Positions 24,433 to 37,205 of a stretch of 64,000 nt of DNA are shown here, piece by piece. The position numbers and the translations under genes were made by a program. Below the pieces are notes generated by a model. That model saw only the letters and a program-made list of their open reading frames with translations. It searched no databases and was not told the origin of the DNA. Location of the stretch: NCBI RefSeq assembly GCF_030445035.2, contig NC_080673.1:199824216-199888215 (forward strand). The letters run 5' to 3'. This DNA is from Dasypus novemcinctus. Lineage: Eukaryota; Chordata; Mammalia; Cingulata; Dasypodidae. Within the stretch, counting starts at the first letter, position 1. Each line of letters opens with the position of its first letter.

Positions 24433-27400
24433 GCCACCAGTGGCAGCAGGCTGCTTCTGCAGCTCCTGCTCACATAGAATGTGGTGGGCTGGCACACTGG
24501 GGCCACAGGGCTCAGGAGGCCAGAGGTTCTCAGGACCCAGCTGGACATGAGAACACACAAGCATGGGGTGGAGTTCAATGTGACAGTGCCAGGTGGACCA
24601 CCAGCCAGCCCACTGCTTGCTCTGAGGAGAGAAGAGAGTGCAGGACCATGGAAGAAAGTAAGAACGAGACCATGAATTGAGCTTATGTCCTCTTTGGCAA
24701 TTGGTCCAGGCTGACTACTGGAAGAGAACCCTTAAGGCCTTTCAAGAGTTCTATGACCACCTGGAACAGAAGCCCAGGGACTACCACTCCTCCTATCACA
24801 AGCTCAAGTCCAAGTTTAACTAATAGAAGCCAAAGCCTTCTGGGAAAAGCTAGACAGATGGGACAGCCACAAAGACTACAAGAAGGGAAAAGCACACACA
24901 AACACTAAGTGCCTGATCATTGGAGCTGACCCTTGTGGCCTCCGCACAGCCTTCGATTTAGCCTTGCTGGGAACCGAGGTGGTCATTATTGAGAAACAAG
25001 ATTCCTTCTCCCACAACAATGTCTTACATCTCTGGCTGTTCACCGTCCATGATCTGCAAGGTCTGGGCACCAAGAATCTCAAGGGCAAGTTCTTTGATGG
25101 AGCCATCAACCATATCAGTATCCAGCAACTCCAACAAATACTTTTGAAAGTAGCACTGATCCTAGGCATTGAAATCCATATTAGTGTGGAATTTCAAGGA
25201 CTGTACAACCTCCTGAAGACCAAGAGAATGAATGGATAGGATGGTGGGCACTAGTACACCCCAAAACCCATCTTGTATCAGAGTATGAAGGATTTCATCA
25301 GAAAGACTTTTGTGGCAATCAGGCCATCACTATCATGGCAAATTTTATGAACTGAAATATAACCACAGAAGCCAAAGTAGAAGAGATCAGTGATGTTGCT
25401 TTTATATTCAACCAAAAGTTTTTCCAGGAACTGAGGGAAGCCACAGGTATCAATTTCGAGAACTTCATCTATTACAAAGATGACACATATTATTTCATAA
25501 TGAAAGCCAAAAAGCAGAGTTTACTCAACACGGGGTATAATACTGCATGACTACATGGACAAGAGCTCTTGCTTTCCCAGGAGAACATGGATCAGGAGGC
25601 TCTGCTCAGCTAAGACTGAAAGGCAGCATACATCTCCACCCAGAAGCAGATGCCATCTCTTTATTTTTTGCTGTCAGCCACTACAGTCAGCCTGACATGG
25701 CCATGTTCAACTTCACTTGCATATATGCCTCAAAGAATACTTCCTTGGTGCAGGAGCAGAATGGACAACAGTTACTAGTGGCTTTAGTGGGGAACATCCT
25801 CTTCAAGTCTTTCTGGCTAATGGGGACAGAATAACCCAGGACTTTCTAGCTGCTATGGACTCTGCCTGGATGGTACAAAGCTGGTCCTTATGAACAAGCC
25901 CCTTGGAAGTACTGACTGAGAGGGAGAGGATTTATATGTTACTGCCTCAGGCCACCACTGAGAATGCGAGTAAAAACCTCAGCTAATACAACATCAACCC
26001 TGCCACCAGATATCTCAATATCAATGTCACCTTCCTCCAGTCAAGCCAGCTGAACCATTTATAATATTGGAGAAATGAAGGACATTCATCTGGAAATGGA
26101 GAACCCAGTGAATTCCCCAACTACCCAAAATTTGACTTGCAATGATTCCAAGCTCATTCAAGCAAACTCATGGCTTGGTGCTAGAGGCAGAGAGATGGCT
26201 TATGCAGGGGTTCGTGTGACAGACCTCACCATGTCTTGGAAAAGTAGCCTGGTTCTTTGTACAATTATCTTCAGATACTGCCCCAATCTAATAGACTTTG
26301 ACTCTTTGGATGAGCAGAACTGGGAGAAGAACAACCAGCTGACCTTTCATATTGCTGAGAAAGAGCTAGGTATTTCCCAATGATGACAGGCAAAGAAATG
26401 GCCTCCATAGGGGAACCTGAGAAGCCGTCTTCAGTGATGTACCTGACTCAGGTCTACCAGATTTTTAAGGATTTGCTCCTCTCCAGTGAGGCCTTAGACC
26501 TGGATGCTAAGAAGAAGGCCATCTATCCTGACAGCCAGCACCAAATCCCCCATCACCTTCCTCAACAAACTGGGCCAAACCATCTCTCAGAAGCATTCTC
26601 ACAAGGATCAAAAGAAAAGGACTTGGACAGGAGGAATTCCCCCTGGGCTGCTGAGGTGAATGACCCCTGCTGGTGAGCACACTCACCGACAGGAGGATGG
26701 GTGCTACCACTGGGAACCTGAATAAAGTGAAATGCATGGCAACCCAGCTGCTGGCCAGATTTGAAGAGAACATGCACCCACTATTCCCTGGCTTTCAGAG
26801 AAAGAGCTCCATCAAGGTGGTGTTCCGGCAGAACTTGGTGGGCAGCGACATGTGCTACTTCTGCCAGAAGCAGGTCTGTGTGATGGAAAGACTGAGTGTC
26901 CAGGAGTCACTGATCCAGGGGTCAGTGCACCAGAGCTGCTTCAAGTGCGATAACTGTGCCACCACTCGCAACTCTAGGCCTATGCCTATGACATTGAGGG
27001 TTTTAAGTTCTACTGTAAACCTCACTACTGTTACCAACTCTCCGGCTATGAACAGAGGAAGAAACCGGCAATGCCCTTCTTTCTGGAAAGGAGGCCAGAG
27101 GACCCCTGCAGGATGGCCCCACTTTGGATAGACATGGACAGTCAATGCAGCCTCCAGCTCAGTCAAGAGAACTCCAGGTAGACTCACTTCCTTGTTTGGT
27201 GGGGTGGCATGCAACTCTTGGCCTCTGTGACAAGGCCAAGGCAATGAGCCAATGGTAGAATTCCATCTCTACAGGGACCACATCTAGGACTGAACACTTT
27301 ATTTCTAGTAACTACTGGAATAGAGAAGACACCACTCAGATCCTCCTAGCCCAGGTGAGGCAGATCAGACTCCACAAATATCAGTTCAAGGAACCCATAT

Positions 27401-27530
27401 CCTCTACTGGCCCACATCCCCAGCCCTGAGAAGACAAGTTTTTGTACTAACCACAAACCAGAATTCAAGAGCCCACATCTAATTTTCAAAGGCTTCAGAC
27501 TTCAACATAGCCTAAAGTTCACTTATAAAG
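24433..27530 (+). pseudogene. MICAL3: MICAL3 processed (retro)pseudogene
   Basis: Intronless copy of a MICAL-family mRNA, an F-actin-oxidising flavoprotein monooxygenase. A start codon at 24648 gives MEESKNETMN and then a stop at codon 11. The FAD-binding stretch survives as [14 protein letters not shown], with Asp in place of a glycine of the dinucleotide fold. It is followed by [19 protein letters not shown] and [14 protein letters not shown] (24965-25190). The calponin-homology domain is at about 26180-26390 (YAGVRVTDLTMSWKSSLVLC, then LIDFDSLDEQN). The LIM domain is at about 26855-27050 (CYFCQKQVCVMERLSVQES ... CFKCDNCATT). Multiple stops and frameshifts separate the blocks. The best match in wording is MICAL3 rather than MICAL1 or MICAL2. 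The 3' limit is approximate and I see no clear poly-A tail or target-site duplication. Confidence 0.88.
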
Positions 27531-27534
27531 ACCA

Positions 27535-29214
27535 GCACAATATTCAGACCCATGTAAGTATTTCAGGTATGTCAGATAAATAAAATACAGCACACGTATT
27601 TAAAAAGATGGTAGAGATGGATCCAGTACTGTGCAGGATTTTCATATAACAAAGCACACCAGGAAGTTACCAAGAAGTCACCTAGGAACACACACTCCCC
27701 AGAAGCCAGTAGAGAAAAAGCATTTTGAGATTCAGACAAATCACTTATCAGAGTGTCTGTTGTTCATTCCCAGAGATTTTTGGCATGGAGAAATTGTGAT
27801 CGGCCTCAAGATTCATAGCTGGATGCTGCTTGGATGCCCACGCACATGTATTACCCAGCTGTTGGAATTCTGTGAACCCCAGGCAGCTACTACCTCATAT
27901 AAAGGAAGGGTGACTGCAGCTCTCATTCCAGAAACTATTTTTTTGTCAGCTAACAATGAATTTGCAATGAGCTGTAACACAATTTGTAGCAGATAATGGG
28001 ATAATGACAACACTCCTACCAGATCCCCTACCATTTTACCATGAGGTACCAGGACAAGACTAGAGAAGACAGAAAAGCAACCTAAACATGTTAACCTAAT
28101 AATAGTTAGAAATTCATATAATTGAGCCACTACATTTATTCTGAAATATTTTAATCATACTTGCTAATGCAGGAGTAAACACCTCTTAGAATTTAAAACG
28201 GTCGTACTTTACAAAACAGTATTCAAAGAATGTCAGAGGACTACAATGTAAACTATAATTCATGCAGTGCAGCAGTGCTCCAAAATGTATTCATCAAATA
28301 AGATGAATGTGCCAAGATGATGAGGGAGATTGTTGATGTAGGAGGAGTGGGGTGGGGTGGGGTACGGATATGGGAACCTCATATTTTTTAATGTAACATT
28401 TTTTGTGATCTATGTATCTTCAAAACAAAAACAATAAAACAATTTTTTTTTTAAAAGCAAATATCAAAGGGGAGGCATGAAAACAGTATTCTTGATTCTT
28501 TGAGAAAAACCACCATTAAATCTTGACCTCACACCTAGGGTATAATTCAGATGGCAAGAGCATGAGATATGAACTAGAAGGACTAAGATGTAGCATTTGA
28601 ATGGAAAGTCCAGTAGTCACACCTAAATAGTCTGTCACTTATTGTCTATAAAGACTTCATGAAAGGAGCTACCTGGTAGTACAATCCATAATTGCAACAT
28701 ATAATTCAGAGCAGTCAAACTTCATGTCTGTTCTCAAAATTGCCCTAGGCCAAAGGAAGTGGCCTTGACCAAGTATATGCCTCCTTCTTAGAAGCAGCCA
28801 CCATGAATTGGTTGATATGGAATATGAAGGCCCAGCCCTTCTCTCTAATATGGGTCTAGAAAGGACCATCCCAGTTCCACAATCCCAATAGCATTGACTG
28901 AGTTCTTTGTCTAGATTACTCTGCAGTTGATCTTCTGCCAAATACTGGTCTTTTCACCCACTGCGCTTATAAGATATGTATCTCTTACAGCAGTAGCCAA
29001 TTAACTTCCTGCTCACAACCCTTCCCTCCCACAATCTATTCCCAGGTTTCTGACCTGGGACAACCTATTCTGGGATTCCCAAATCCATCCTGAAGGGAAA
29101 GTGATTAAGTGGTCAAGTGGGCAGGTGGAAGCTTTTTCCACTGAGTATTTTGGGATCTAATTTATAGAGCACAGACACTTACAGCCTAACTGAGCAGTCC
29201 CAGAAGGACACCAA
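27535..29214. repeat. Segmental duplication module W, second copy
   Basis: Homologous to 18880-20730, interrupted by an L1 3' end at 28225-28479. No gene is recognised. Confidence 0.65.
28225..28479 (+). mobile_element. L1 3' end insertion with perfect 12-bp target-site duplication
   Basis: Sense-strand L1 3' terminus ('gcagcagtgctccaaaatg', 'gggaacctcatattttttaa', then an A-rich tail). It is bounded by aaaacagtattc at 28213-28224 and again at 28480-28491. About 25 non-L1 bases separate the A-rich stretch from the right repeat. The homologous W module at about 19510 lacks the insertion. Confidence 0.85.
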
Positions 29215-30400
29215 GAGGATGCAGCACTGCTTCCAAGTGGAGGCCAGAGGCAGGACTGTGTTCTAGGGTCTACTTAGAGACCTGCCCAAAGCACTCAAAA
29301 TGCAATTATCCTCCAAAATGCAATTTTCCAAGTTTCTGAAGGGGGTTTTGACAAGGAACTGGACACAGAGGACCAGGAGAAAGGTCCCGCTGCAATAATC
29401 TCTCTGTGTCATACAGCTGCACTACACATGCATGGAGAAAAGCTGAGCAATGGAGTCCAACAGCATCATGTGTCCTCTGGGGTTTCCCTAAGAACCTGCA
29501 GACCCTTACCAGAGGAATATTAATGGGCAGAGGTTTGAGCTGATGCTGAGAGTCTGACTCACATATCATAGAATGAATTCATGCAGTCAGGTTATAAATG
29601 GAGCCTTGGCCTATATTTGGGGAGATAAAACAATATGCACTTTTTCTAGTTATTATACCCAACCCTTTGAGGTGAGGATTACTATGGGAGAGAGTGTATC
29701 AAGTAGAAGGTACTGGAATTGTCCTATACCTTAAAAACAGTAAATCAAGAACAATACCACATCCCCCAGGGAACTGCAGAGCTTGGTATTAACAAATATG
29801 GAAAAGCTGCCAGAGCTGGAGTTTCCTTTCACCTGCCTATTTTGTACCAACTAAGTAGGTTAGAGTCAGATGGGGCTTGTGATAACCTGTCCTAATTCCC
29901 CCCCAACCCCTTGGGTAGTGATTCTACTCATTGCTGCAATTCCAGATGTGTTATTGCAACTGCAAATCCACAGAGCTTGGTGTGCCACAACTGGGCTAGC
30001 TAGTACTTTCACTAGAAAACCAGTCACTAAAAGCAGTCAGAAGTTATTTGCCTTTAGTTGGCATAGACAACAGAACACCCTCATGATCTAAATCATGGTA
30101 ATGCCAACCTTCCTACTCTATTGCAGTATAATCTACAAGAAGCTTGTTCATCTTTAGCCCCCACAGACCACCACACTGATCTGACATAATGATCATGTAA
30201 AGTTATTGACCTGCTGAACAGTAAGGAGAATTCACTTCAGAAACCTTAGTAATATGTGTGAATATCAAAGATGGGGAGATACCCACTAACCCCAAAACAA
30301 GTTCAATCCTGCCATTTCAGTGGCCTGGCAATCCTGATGATGGATCATAGAACTGGAAGCAATTACTCATATCCTCCTTCAAGGAAGGCTGCAGTGCCCC
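29215..30400. repeat. Segmental duplication module X, third copy
   Basis: It aligns with 10246-11400 and 20731-21870 (anchors: 'cctccaaa', 'aatgaattcatgcagtca', 'gccttggcctatatttgggg'). It is more diverged than A versus B. No gene is seen. Confidence 0.65.
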
Positions 30401-30484
30401 AGATTCTGGGAATGATACCAACAAAGAACCTCCTCAGGTATTATCTGGAACCATGACACTGAACCTGAGCAAGAAGGATGCAGC

Positions 30485-31047
30485 TAGTGATTTATTTTAT
30501 TTTACTTGTCTTTATTTTTTTAATGTTACATTCAAAAAAATATGAGGTCCCCATATACCTTCCATCCCCCTCACCCCACTCCTCCCCCCATAACAACCTC
30601 CTCCATCATCATGAGACATTCATTGCACTTGGTGAATACATCTCTGAGCACTGCTGCACCTCATGGTCAATGGTCTACACCATAGCCCACACTCTCCCAT
30701 GGTCCACCCAGTGGGCCATGGGAGGACAACAATGTCCAGTAACTGTCCCCGCAGCACCACCCAGGACAACTCCAACCCCCGAAAATGCCCCCACATCACA
30801 TCTCTTCCTTCCACTCCCTACCCCCAGCAGCCACCATGGCCACTTTCTCCACACCAATGCCACATTTTCTTTGATTACTAATCGCAATAGTTCATGAATA
30901 GAATATCAGTAAGTCCACTCTAATCCATACTCTGTTCCTCCATTCCATGGATCTTAGAATGGTTGTGTCCACTCCACATCTATATCAAGAGGGGGCTTAG
31001 ATTCCACATGGATGCTGGATGCAATTCTCCGGCTTTCAGTTGTAGGA
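30485..31047 (-). mobile_element. L1 3' end (5'-truncated), antisense
   Basis: Begins with T-rich sequence and 'tgttacattcaaaaaaatatg', then the C-rich tract (30565-30600). It continues parallel to 2560-3070 up to 'ttcagttgtagg', where homology stops. About 560 bases of 3' UTR only. No clear target-site duplication. Confidence 0.85.
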
Positions 31048-32519
31048 ACTTTATAATATGGTGTTTAAAGTTCAAACCTCCCCTAGGGCACCTTGTACCA
31101 GTTTGCCTACACTTTATTGAAAATGTGTCAATGGACTACCTAGTTTCAGGTTACACAAACTGCTTTTTGCTGTGACCAGTGAGATGTAAGAAGGTGCTTC
31201 AGTAAAGTTTTGCCTCAGCTACTGTAAGACCAAAATTATCAACAATTATTCATGATCCAGAAACAAAGCACAGCCCACACAACAGATAAGCTTTGCAGGC
31301 TACACCTGAACATCATTATCCTGGGGCAAAAATAGTGCTCCTAAGGTCACTGAATCCCTTCTATAGGGGACAGGACAGGCAATGGGATTTGGTCTTACCT
31401 AAGCTCAGTCATTCATTCCATCTAGGACCTAGATTTCTATAAGCAGGACCCAGCTTCATGTGATCCAGCAGTATAAACTACATATGCTATAGAGAACATA
31501 TGGAAACATCCATATCACCTTTATCTTAGGGTCACGGACTCATGAGTGATGAGACCTGGGTCAAGTTAGATAGGAAAAGATCTATACACACATGGAAACT
31601 CCTACCATTTCCCGCCAGGCTCCACAGTGGCCCACACTCCTCAGAGACCATAATACTGAGGGCTCTCCAAAGGACAAAGGTTGGGCAAAACCCCAAAACC
31701 TGTTCAGAGATGCTGCTCCATCTTAAACTTATCAACACAATGATCAAGGAACTAGCTGAAGGCCAAAGCCCAGGCCCTCAGAGATGGGACCTCAGAGGTC
31801 CTGAAGTTCAGTGGAGGGCACCAGAGACACAGGACTAATTGTTACTCCTGGCCCCTGGGGTGGTGGTACAGGCAGGATCCCTTTCGCCCAGTCACCCAGC
31901 ATCTCCTCACTAACCTTCTCGTGGGGCCCATCTGTAGGATCCCAGGACCACAAGTCCCCACCTCCAACCCTACCTCATTGCCACAATTCTAGACAAGGCC
32001 CTGGTGTGGCCTAATAGTTCCCTGGTAGCAGGTTAGATTAGTATGTTGGGCAGCAGCTGAGCTAAGAACCTATGACCTTAGGTCAAAGTTCTGCAAAAGC
32101 AAGCAGAATGATTTGATTATCACGTGACTCCCTCATTGTTCTTATTCCTCTCATTCTTGACTTGAACAGAAGGGCCCACATGAAAAATCCCAATTGATGG
32201 CAGGCAATAAACAGGAAACCTCTATTTAATAATGACAGTGAAAACTAGATCCAGTCTCTGAGTTTAGCAAATTTACAAATCAGTGACATTTGTAAGATCT
32301 TTCACCTGTAATAGCTGAAAAGAAAGAACTCAAGAATCCCACATCCTACCTAGCATTCCCCAGGAGACAAGTTTGCAGGTACTTACCTAATCCTACAGAG
32401 TTGTGGTGATGCTCAACTGGCCCAATGAACCTAAAGTGTCTTATACATACTGGCAGTTATTGGATCTTAAATGCATTAAAGGTAAAAAACAAAGTCAGAG
32501 AGAACAATGTCAGCATAAA
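31048..32519. other. Unassigned sequence
   Basis: No gene, repeat family or duplication module could be assigned. Frames up to 98 codons (31542-31838) show no recognisable domain. Confidence 0.5.
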
Positions 32520-34135
32520 GAGTTAAGGTGAAACTTCTGCTCCATGTCTTTCAACAGGATCCTTGGTTGCCCAGAGGAGGAGGTATGCCTTTATCCATCT
32601 TGAGCACTGGCCTCCCCCTCTCATGGACAATCATATTTAATAGTACAAAAATGCATCAGGAAGTTAGTTCAGGGGGCATCTGGATGCAACGTTCCTGAAT
32701 TCAGTCTTATGTTCCATCTGGGTGAACTTTCAAGCAGCTGCTCCTAAGACAGCACATCTTATGATCCTGCTGAATAAAGTTACATGTAACCCAGGTGATG
32801 ACCCTACAGCCAGGATTGAGAACTGATTCATTTTCTGCCGGGAGAGGGTCCCCTAAAATTCATTCTAAAACAGTAATTATGAAGGAGGGGATCAGGACAC
32901 ACAGATCAAAGAAGGCTGTCACATGAACCAACACTAAGATGCTGGAGTATAACTCATAAAGACATTTATCAGCAGAATGACCACATGACTGAGCAGATCA
33001 AAAAGCCAGAGGGAGATCCAAGAGCCAGAGAGCAGTGAGCCTTGGGGGAAAGAGGAAGACAGGTCAGGGTGTCCAGTACCCTATTAAATAATGCTCAGGC
33101 AGTCAACAACCAGGAGACTTGTCCAAGGGTAAATTGGAGATAAACTCTCTTCTAAGGCATCTTTAAGGTATAAAACCTCACCTGGATCATCCCAAAAAAC
33201 TCTGAGATAGGAAGGATCCCTCTTGACTCTTCGGGAAACAGAGTCCTAGGCAGACAAGTACTAGAATATGACTGAGGTCACCTCCACAGGGGCTGGGACA
33301 AGGAGAACATACCCCACACACATTCCCAGGGGCAAAGTCAGAGCAAATAGTTTTGGAAGCATTGCTTTGATGAGCCAACACACAGGGTCTAGTCCAACCA
33401 AAGAGATTCAGGCTAGACAATGCCAGGAAATGCACAAAGGAGAGGGGTTTCCAGCCCATCTCACTCTTCCATCTGAATCCTGTGAGCTGAAGAAGGTGGA
33501 AGTCAGAAGACAGAATTAAATTTTTCCCTCCATAAAAACAGCACAAGGTGCCCATATTCAAGTGAAAAAGTTCTTAGAAGCTCAAAGAATGAAGAGAGTA
33601 GTCTCCAAAACCTAAATGGTAATAAGATAAAAATATATCATATTCTCCCTACACACTAAGGAATAATGTATAGTGCATACCCTTTGAAATGCAGTGACTA
33701 ACAGATCTTAATATTCATGCAGAATTGGAAACTTGAAGCCTCAGTACCATTCCATTCCAATATGGGAATAAGATTATAGATTTCTTCTACAGTATGTTTC
33801 TTGGAAAAACTCATAGCATTGAAGGTAGATCAAGTTCTAAATAACAAAGCAACATACTCATCTTCTATTCCTGGATGAAAAAGAATGATGTTTGGAAATA
33901 CATAGTAAAACCAACCTAGAAGTGAATGAAAGGAAGTTAATCTCCCATTATTAGAGTTCACAGGTGTTTGATTCAGGCAGATATAACTGAGAGGCAGAGG
34001 TGGGGTCAAGGCTGAATGTGATATGGGGTTCTGTAAAGGATGTCTTCCCAGGAGAGGGGAAAGTGTCACTATCATAAGTGATAGATGTTGGAGAACTCAG
34101 CTATGGAATTGTGACATCTTTGCTGTAGTCTCAGA
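32520..34135. repeat. Segmental duplication copy C, modules V-Z
   Basis: Aligns with 14750-16330, including 'aatccaggtga'/'aacccaggtgatgaccct' and 'taaaacctcacctggatcatccca'-type stretches. Right-hand end of the duplication array in this window. No gene is recognised. Confidence 0.7.
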
Positions 34136-35658
34136 ATAACCATGACAAAAGAACAGAACTTGCCAGAAAGAGATCACCTAAAAAGCAGGCATTCTTAAAG
34201 TGACACTTAGATGTTACCCCCAATGGCAATTTACATAGAAGCTAATTTTTCCATTCAGAGTAACCTCAAGGACAGCCCTGTGCAAGGGAGACACTTCTGT
34301 GAACTCTACAATTGATGGTGTCCTGAAAATGCTGTAGCAAGGCTGCATTTCACAAAAATTGCCCCAAATGAAACTTCACTTTTCAACATAGATTAATCTG
34401 TGTTGACCCTTGGGAAAGATAAGGCACGTACACAGACTTGGGATGAAATTACCCCCTGTGGGCCTGATAGGGTTCAAAGGTGTTTTATAGCCAGCTGAGC
34501 TCATTTGAATATCTCCAAAAACTGTATTTGTCTACCTCCTGTCCTTCAAACTAATTGCACTCTTACTCAGATACCAGCCACCAACAACTACAGATCTACT
34601 TTGCAGCAGACACTAGAAACTACCCATGTCCCACTCAACAGAAGAGATGGTCCTCAGCAGCTTTTAGCAAACTATTACACATTTTGGTGCCATTAGAGTG
34701 GGGTGCTATGATTCCAAATACCAAAAATTCTAAAAAGGCTTTTAAATTGGTTAAGGGTTAGATTTTGGAATATTTGTGTTTGTAAGAAAGGAAACAGCCA
34801 CAGCTTTTAAAAAGCACCCATGTCCTGGCCATGCCTTCATGGCAACCACAGAGCATCTCCAAGCTTTCTTACTGAGTAGGTCACACAATGATACAAAAGC
34901 CTGGATATCTGCAGACCCACAGTCAACTCCTCCAAGCAAACATCTAGAGACATCTACTTCACCCATTAGCTGCAGCAATCTATGTCTTCTGGGCAGAGAA
35001 TGAGATGGATGTATAACTCCTGTGAGCAAGCTCCAGGAAGCTTGAGGGGAATATTCCAGGACACAAAGCAAAGCAAGCACCAACCTTGGCAAGGACAATG
35101 AGGAACATTTCTGGCCTTGTCTATACAAAGAAACTTCTTGATTAGAGCAGTCTACATAGGCTTATTCCAATATCTTAATGTTCAAGTGAAGGCCATCAGG
35201 CCTATTTTACAAAATGCCAGTTGACTTGCTCAGTCCACAGACAGTGTATGTTTCTCACTAGAACCAATGACCCAGCTGTTCTACCACCACCAGTCCCCTT
35301 TCCTCATCAAGTCCATTCTTCTCAGGACCATAAATTCTAAATATTAGATAAATTTAAATACATTCCTCACTGAAATAGCAACATGATCTCTTCCAAGGGA
35401 AACTGCCCCTCATCTCTTGTTTGCCCTGAATCAAATCCCTGTACCAATCATCCAAGAGCTAGACTTCACTAATGATAGGTAAATATATGAAGATCTCTAA
35501 TATATTAAGACCAAGTAATCTATCTACCTCTTAAACCTCATTGTACCATCCACACTTCTATTAATGCAGGCAGAGATAGCTTCCAACTCAGAGTTGTATC
35601 CAGAACAACTGATGTGGCCATTGCCATACATGTACTAAGACAGAAGATTTTAAAATAT
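34136..35658. other. Unassigned sequence
   Basis: No gene or repeat is recognised. A minus-strand frame of 125 codons (34751-35128) has no recognisable domain and is probably chance. Confidence 0.5.
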
Positions 35659-35720
35659 TACAGCTGAGTAATATTCCAACTTTGGCAATAATGAATAATG
35701 CCACTATGAAATAGATGCTA
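35659..35720 (-). mobile_element. Small L1 ORF2/3' fragment
   Basis: 'gctgagtaatattcc' joined to 'aactttggcaataatgaat' matches 5729-5835 of the large L1 with an internal gap. A short antisense relic. Confidence 0.55.
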
Positions 35721-35892
35721 TCGGCAAAGCAGACAACCCTAGGAAGTCAGCACCCTATCAGGGGACCTTACCTTGGAATATATGATAACCTATCTCCCAC
35801 AGTGTATCAGAGTTACTCATTAATAATTTTCCTATCTATGGTTCTTCTATCCCATTTATTTGAACCTATAATTAGCACTATACCCTTTAAAT

Positions 35893-36055
35893 CAGGGGTT
35901 CTTAACAAGGGGTTCATGAGCTTGAATTGAAATTTAAAAAAAAAACATTCCTGTGGGGACATGTTGGTGTGGGTGTGATATATTTATTAAATAATGCACA
36001 GTATAGTGTGGATTTAATAAGGGGTCCATGGAACAAAAAAAGTTAAGAACCCCTG
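35893..36055. mobile_element. Short non-autonomous hAT-type DNA transposon
   Basis: 163 bp bounded by perfect 14-bp terminal inverted repeats (caggggttcttaac and gttaagaacccctg). Flanks ctttaaat and ctttattt resemble a decayed 8-bp target duplication, as made by hAT elements. The interior is AT-rich and non-coding. A SINE sits against its right end. Confidence 0.7.
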
Positions 36056-36060
36056 CTTTA

Positions 36061-36461
36061 TTTTTTTAACTTTTTTTTAAATACTTATTTCTCTCCCCTT
36101 CCCCTTCCCCCCTTGTCTGCTCTCTGTGTCCATTCGCTGTGTGTTCTTCTGTGTCCCCTTGCATTCTCAGCAGCACTGGGAATCTGCGTCACTTTTTGTT
36201 GCGTCACCTTGCTGTGTCAGCTCTCCATGCGTGTAGTGCCACTCCTGGGCAGGCTGTGCCTTTTTCACATAGGGTGGCTCAATGCAGGGCACACTCCTTG
36301 CATGTGGGGCTCCCCTACATGGGCAACACCCCTGCGTGGCACAGCACTCCTTGCATGTAGCAGCACTGCATATGGGCCAGCTCATCACATGGGTCAGGAG
36401 GCCCTGGACCTCCCATGTGGTAGGCAGATGCTCTATCCATTGAGCCACATCTCCCTCCCAA
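36061..36461 (-). mobile_element. DAS-type SINE (long form)
   Basis: Same family as 6348-6713: T-rich tail, 'ctctgtgtcc', 'gtagcagcactgcatatggg', ending 'tgtggtaggcagatgctc'. Target-site duplication gaacccctgcttta (36047-36060) and aaactcctgcttta (36462-36475). The duplicated site includes the end of the hAT element, so the SINE inserted after it. Confidence 0.85.
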
Positions 36462-36719
36462 AAACTCCTGCTTTACATATATGTCCTAGAGACTTAAATC
36501 CTCTCACTGTTCAGTTGCCAGGTGAGTCCTGAATCGCAGCAGAATTGCAGCCAACATCTACTCTCCAGTTCATCAGACAGCACCCAGGACAACAAAAAGA
36601 CAATGGACAATGCCCAACTCCCAACCCAAGAAGTAGAGTATCTTCAACTGCAAGCAAGACAGTTCCATCCATCTGCCCCATGGTATCTAAGCCCCCTCTC
36701 AGTAGGAAGCAGAGCAAGC

Positions 36720-37205
36720 ATTACCATCCCCAAATCCTTAAGATAAAGGAATGAACAAACATAAGGGGAGAATGCAACTATGAACTAAAGTAGACTTAAT
36801 ATTCTAGTAATGGAAAAACTTGTAACATTGATATAAAGACAGTGGTCACCAGAGGCCCTGAAGGGAGGAAAAGGGAAAAATAGGTATTACATGGGGCATT
36901 TGAGACATTAGAATCATTCTGCATGATATTATGATGATGGATGCCAGCCATTATGCATTTTTTTAAAACCTATAAAACTGTGTTATGAAAAGTATAAAAC
37001 AATATAAACTATAAACCATGGTTAGTAACAATGCTTCAATATGTGTTCATCAACTGTAAGGCAAATGTGCCATACTAATGAAGGATGTTGTTAATGGGGG
37101 GAAACATGGGAAGGGGAGGAAGTCGGGTATATGGGAATCCCCTATATTTTTATATATAACATGTATATAATCCAAAGCTCCATCAAAAATTAAAAAATAT
37201 TAAAG
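36720..37205 (+). mobile_element. L1 3' end, older subfamily, sense
   Basis: Diverged version of the L1 3' UTR end: 'tgtaacattgatataaagac', 'gatgccagccattatg', 'gcaaatgtgccatac', 'gggaatcccctatattttta', then an A-rich end. 36476-36719 upstream holds nothing I can name with confidence. Confidence 0.7.

Noticed and set aside
34751-35128. 125-codon minus-strand frame
   Set aside because: No homology or domain recognised, no splice or promoter context; length is compatible with chance.
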